From positions 1-55,253 of the forward strand of contig JAIQFI010000043.1 in the NCBI GenBank assembly GCA_020073345.1: DNA of 55,253 bases. The letters are read 5' to 3'. This DNA comes from Terriglobia bacterium. GTDB taxonomy: Bacteria > Acidobacteriota > Terriglobia > Bryobacterales > Bryobacteraceae. Positions 51,820 through 55,253 of the stretch are shown here, piece after piece. Position numbers and translations under genes: made by a program. Positions within the stretch are counted from its first letter, which is position 1, and each line of letters begins with the position of its first letter. The notes beneath the pieces were generated by a model. The model did not search any database, had not been told where the DNA came from, and saw only the letters and a program-made list of their open reading frames with translations.

Positions 51820-51888
51820 TTAAGAATGTGGTGATTCCAAAAATCTGTTGATTCGTCAGTGGCATACAATTACTCGGGTGTTTTCTGA

Positions 51889-51917
51889 TTGACACCTCCA
51901 GATGTTGGGGTTAACAT
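51889..51917 (+). promoter_or_regulatory. Promoter of nrdJ
   Basis: TTGACA (51889-51894), 17-nt spacer, TAACAT (51912-51917): a strong sigma-70 promoter pair. Expected transcript start is about 51924, giving a 57-nt leader. No cobalamin riboswitch is recognisable in the leader, although the enzyme is B12-dependent. The leader codes for a zinc-ribbon-like fragment in one frame (see findings). Confidence 0.75.
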
Positions 51918-51980
51918 GACCGACATGCGCCATTTTTATCTCGGTGCTGCTACAAGTGCGAAAGCTGCGGGGGAAGCGAC

Positions 51981-54801
<2,821 letters not shown>

Positions 54802-54815
<14 letters not shown>

Positions 54816-55056
54816 CAAGAACTCTATAAAGCAGGTTCTTGACCTCACTCCGCGGTTAGCGGTGGAACAGAACTGTCGTGTTTGTGGCCAAGCCGTGCGA
54901 TCCGAAGGTCAGCTTCCGTTCAACTCGATTCTAGTGTTGTCGTACGGAATGTGTCCGTCGTGTCGACAAAAGGTACCTGAAGAGATTAAGGAGAAGAACG
55001 GCTATCGAAGTCGTTGGCTGCGAAGGATTCATCAGATCGGGCAGAGGCGTGTATAA
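54802..55056 (+). CDS. Small zinc-binding-like hypothetical protein truncated or ended at the IS
   Basis: 84 codons from GTG 54802, which overlaps the nrdJ 3' end, to a TAA that lies in the IS terminus (55054-55056). The part from about 54860 has NCRVCGQAVRSEGQLPFNSI and SYGMCPSCRQKVPEEIKEK, a four-cysteine zinc ribbon. A later GTG at 54861 may be the real start. The last codons are from IS DNA, so the native C-terminus may be lost. Family unknown. Confidence 0.4.
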
Positions 55057-55253
55057 GCGCCGGATGCAAAATAGACCAGTAAACGCCGCGTGAGCGGCTT
55101 AACTGGCGGAGCAAAACCAGACCGCCAGGAGACTGGTTCCATCGAACATTCCCATAGGCTTATGTTTTGTGGAACACCGGAGAGGTGTACACAGTGGAGT
55201 TATACGCGCGGGTGCGGCGAGCCGTCGTCGTCGATAAGATGAGTGAACGCGAG
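55052..55253 (+). mobile_element. Second IS21-family copy, truncated by the window edge
   Basis: The 202 bases from TATAAGCGCCGG (55052) to the end match the istA-side terminus of the first copy (26563 to 26362 on the minus strand) with no difference that I can see. The orientation is opposite to copy 1, and the element's body continues outside the window. Confidence 0.9.
55167..55253 (+). CDS. istA: 5' part of IS21 transposase IstA, second copy
   Basis: The frame from TTG 55167 reads MWNTGEVYTVELYARVRRAV and continues to the window edge, as in the first copy. The rest lies outside. The sequence is identical to the corresponding part of copy 1 (26448 downwards), including the possible GTG start nine codons on. 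Confidence 0.9.
   Translation, partial: MWNTGEVYTVELYARVRRAVVVDKMSERE

Noticed and set aside
51901-51980. Cobalamin riboswitch in the nrdJ leader
   Set aside because: The leader is about 57 nt and shows no B12-box-like sequence; it is too short for the element.

Overview
The window reads as a chromosomal segment of a soil acidobacterium, probably Solibacteraceae/Bryobacterales. Support: a BlaI/BlaR1-type pair followed by a TIGR03435-type protein, a DUF481/AsmA/MscL operon, SYLF, PEGA and DUF4197 secreted proteins, a class II B12-dependent ribonucleotide reductase, and many lineage-typical hypothetical proteins. This is inferred from protein families; no 16S rRNA gene is present.

Layout. 1-13.9 kb is a decayed accessory region: an ECF sigma operon, a BlaI/M56/TIGR03435 operon, an MDR oxidoreductase, a PadR operon and a DUF2239/GIY-YIG pair, mixed with gene wreckage (truncated pyrD, a DoxX-like remnant, two gene stubs joined tail to tail). 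14-23.9 kb carries envelope genes (mscL-DUF481-asmA, PEGA, helix-hairpin-helix, DUF4197) and two damaged genes. 23.98-26.56 kb is a complete IS21-family element that has cut a small secreted-protein gene. 26.6-32.2 kb is an integrative-element-like segment ending in an excisionase-like gene, a tyrosine integrase and tRNA-Phe(GAA). 32.2-38.3 kb is the conserved rpmH-rnpA-yidD-yidC-jag-mnmE cluster plus a MATE exporter. 38.4-48 kb holds metabolic and hypothetical genes. 48-51.8 kb is an assimilatory sulfate activation/reduction operon (cysD-cysN-cysH-tauE). nrdJ follows, and the window ends inside a second, opposite-facing copy of the same IS21 element.

Most interesting signal. Inside the 26.6-32.2 kb segment are two diverged copies of a roughly 260-300 nt intergenic sequence (about 26603-26903 and 28180-28472). 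Each has, on the minus strand, a TTGACA-N16-TAnnCT promoter-like pair at the same offset, the same order of conserved blocks and hairpins, and a terminator-like hairpin at the end. Each lies head to head with a plus-strand protein gene or operon of unknown function: a 405-aa zinc-finger/helical protein, and a 118-aa/87-aa/membrane-anchored VWA-like trio. I read this as a duplicated structured non-coding RNA associated with an uncharacterised mobile cassette.

Several genes carry lesions or unusual starts: an in-frame TAA in the DUF481 gene, an amber codon plus a one-base slip in the gene at 15336-16084, no canonical start for rnpA, and a likely CTG start for the sigma factor. All assignments come from reading the sequence; no database search was run.
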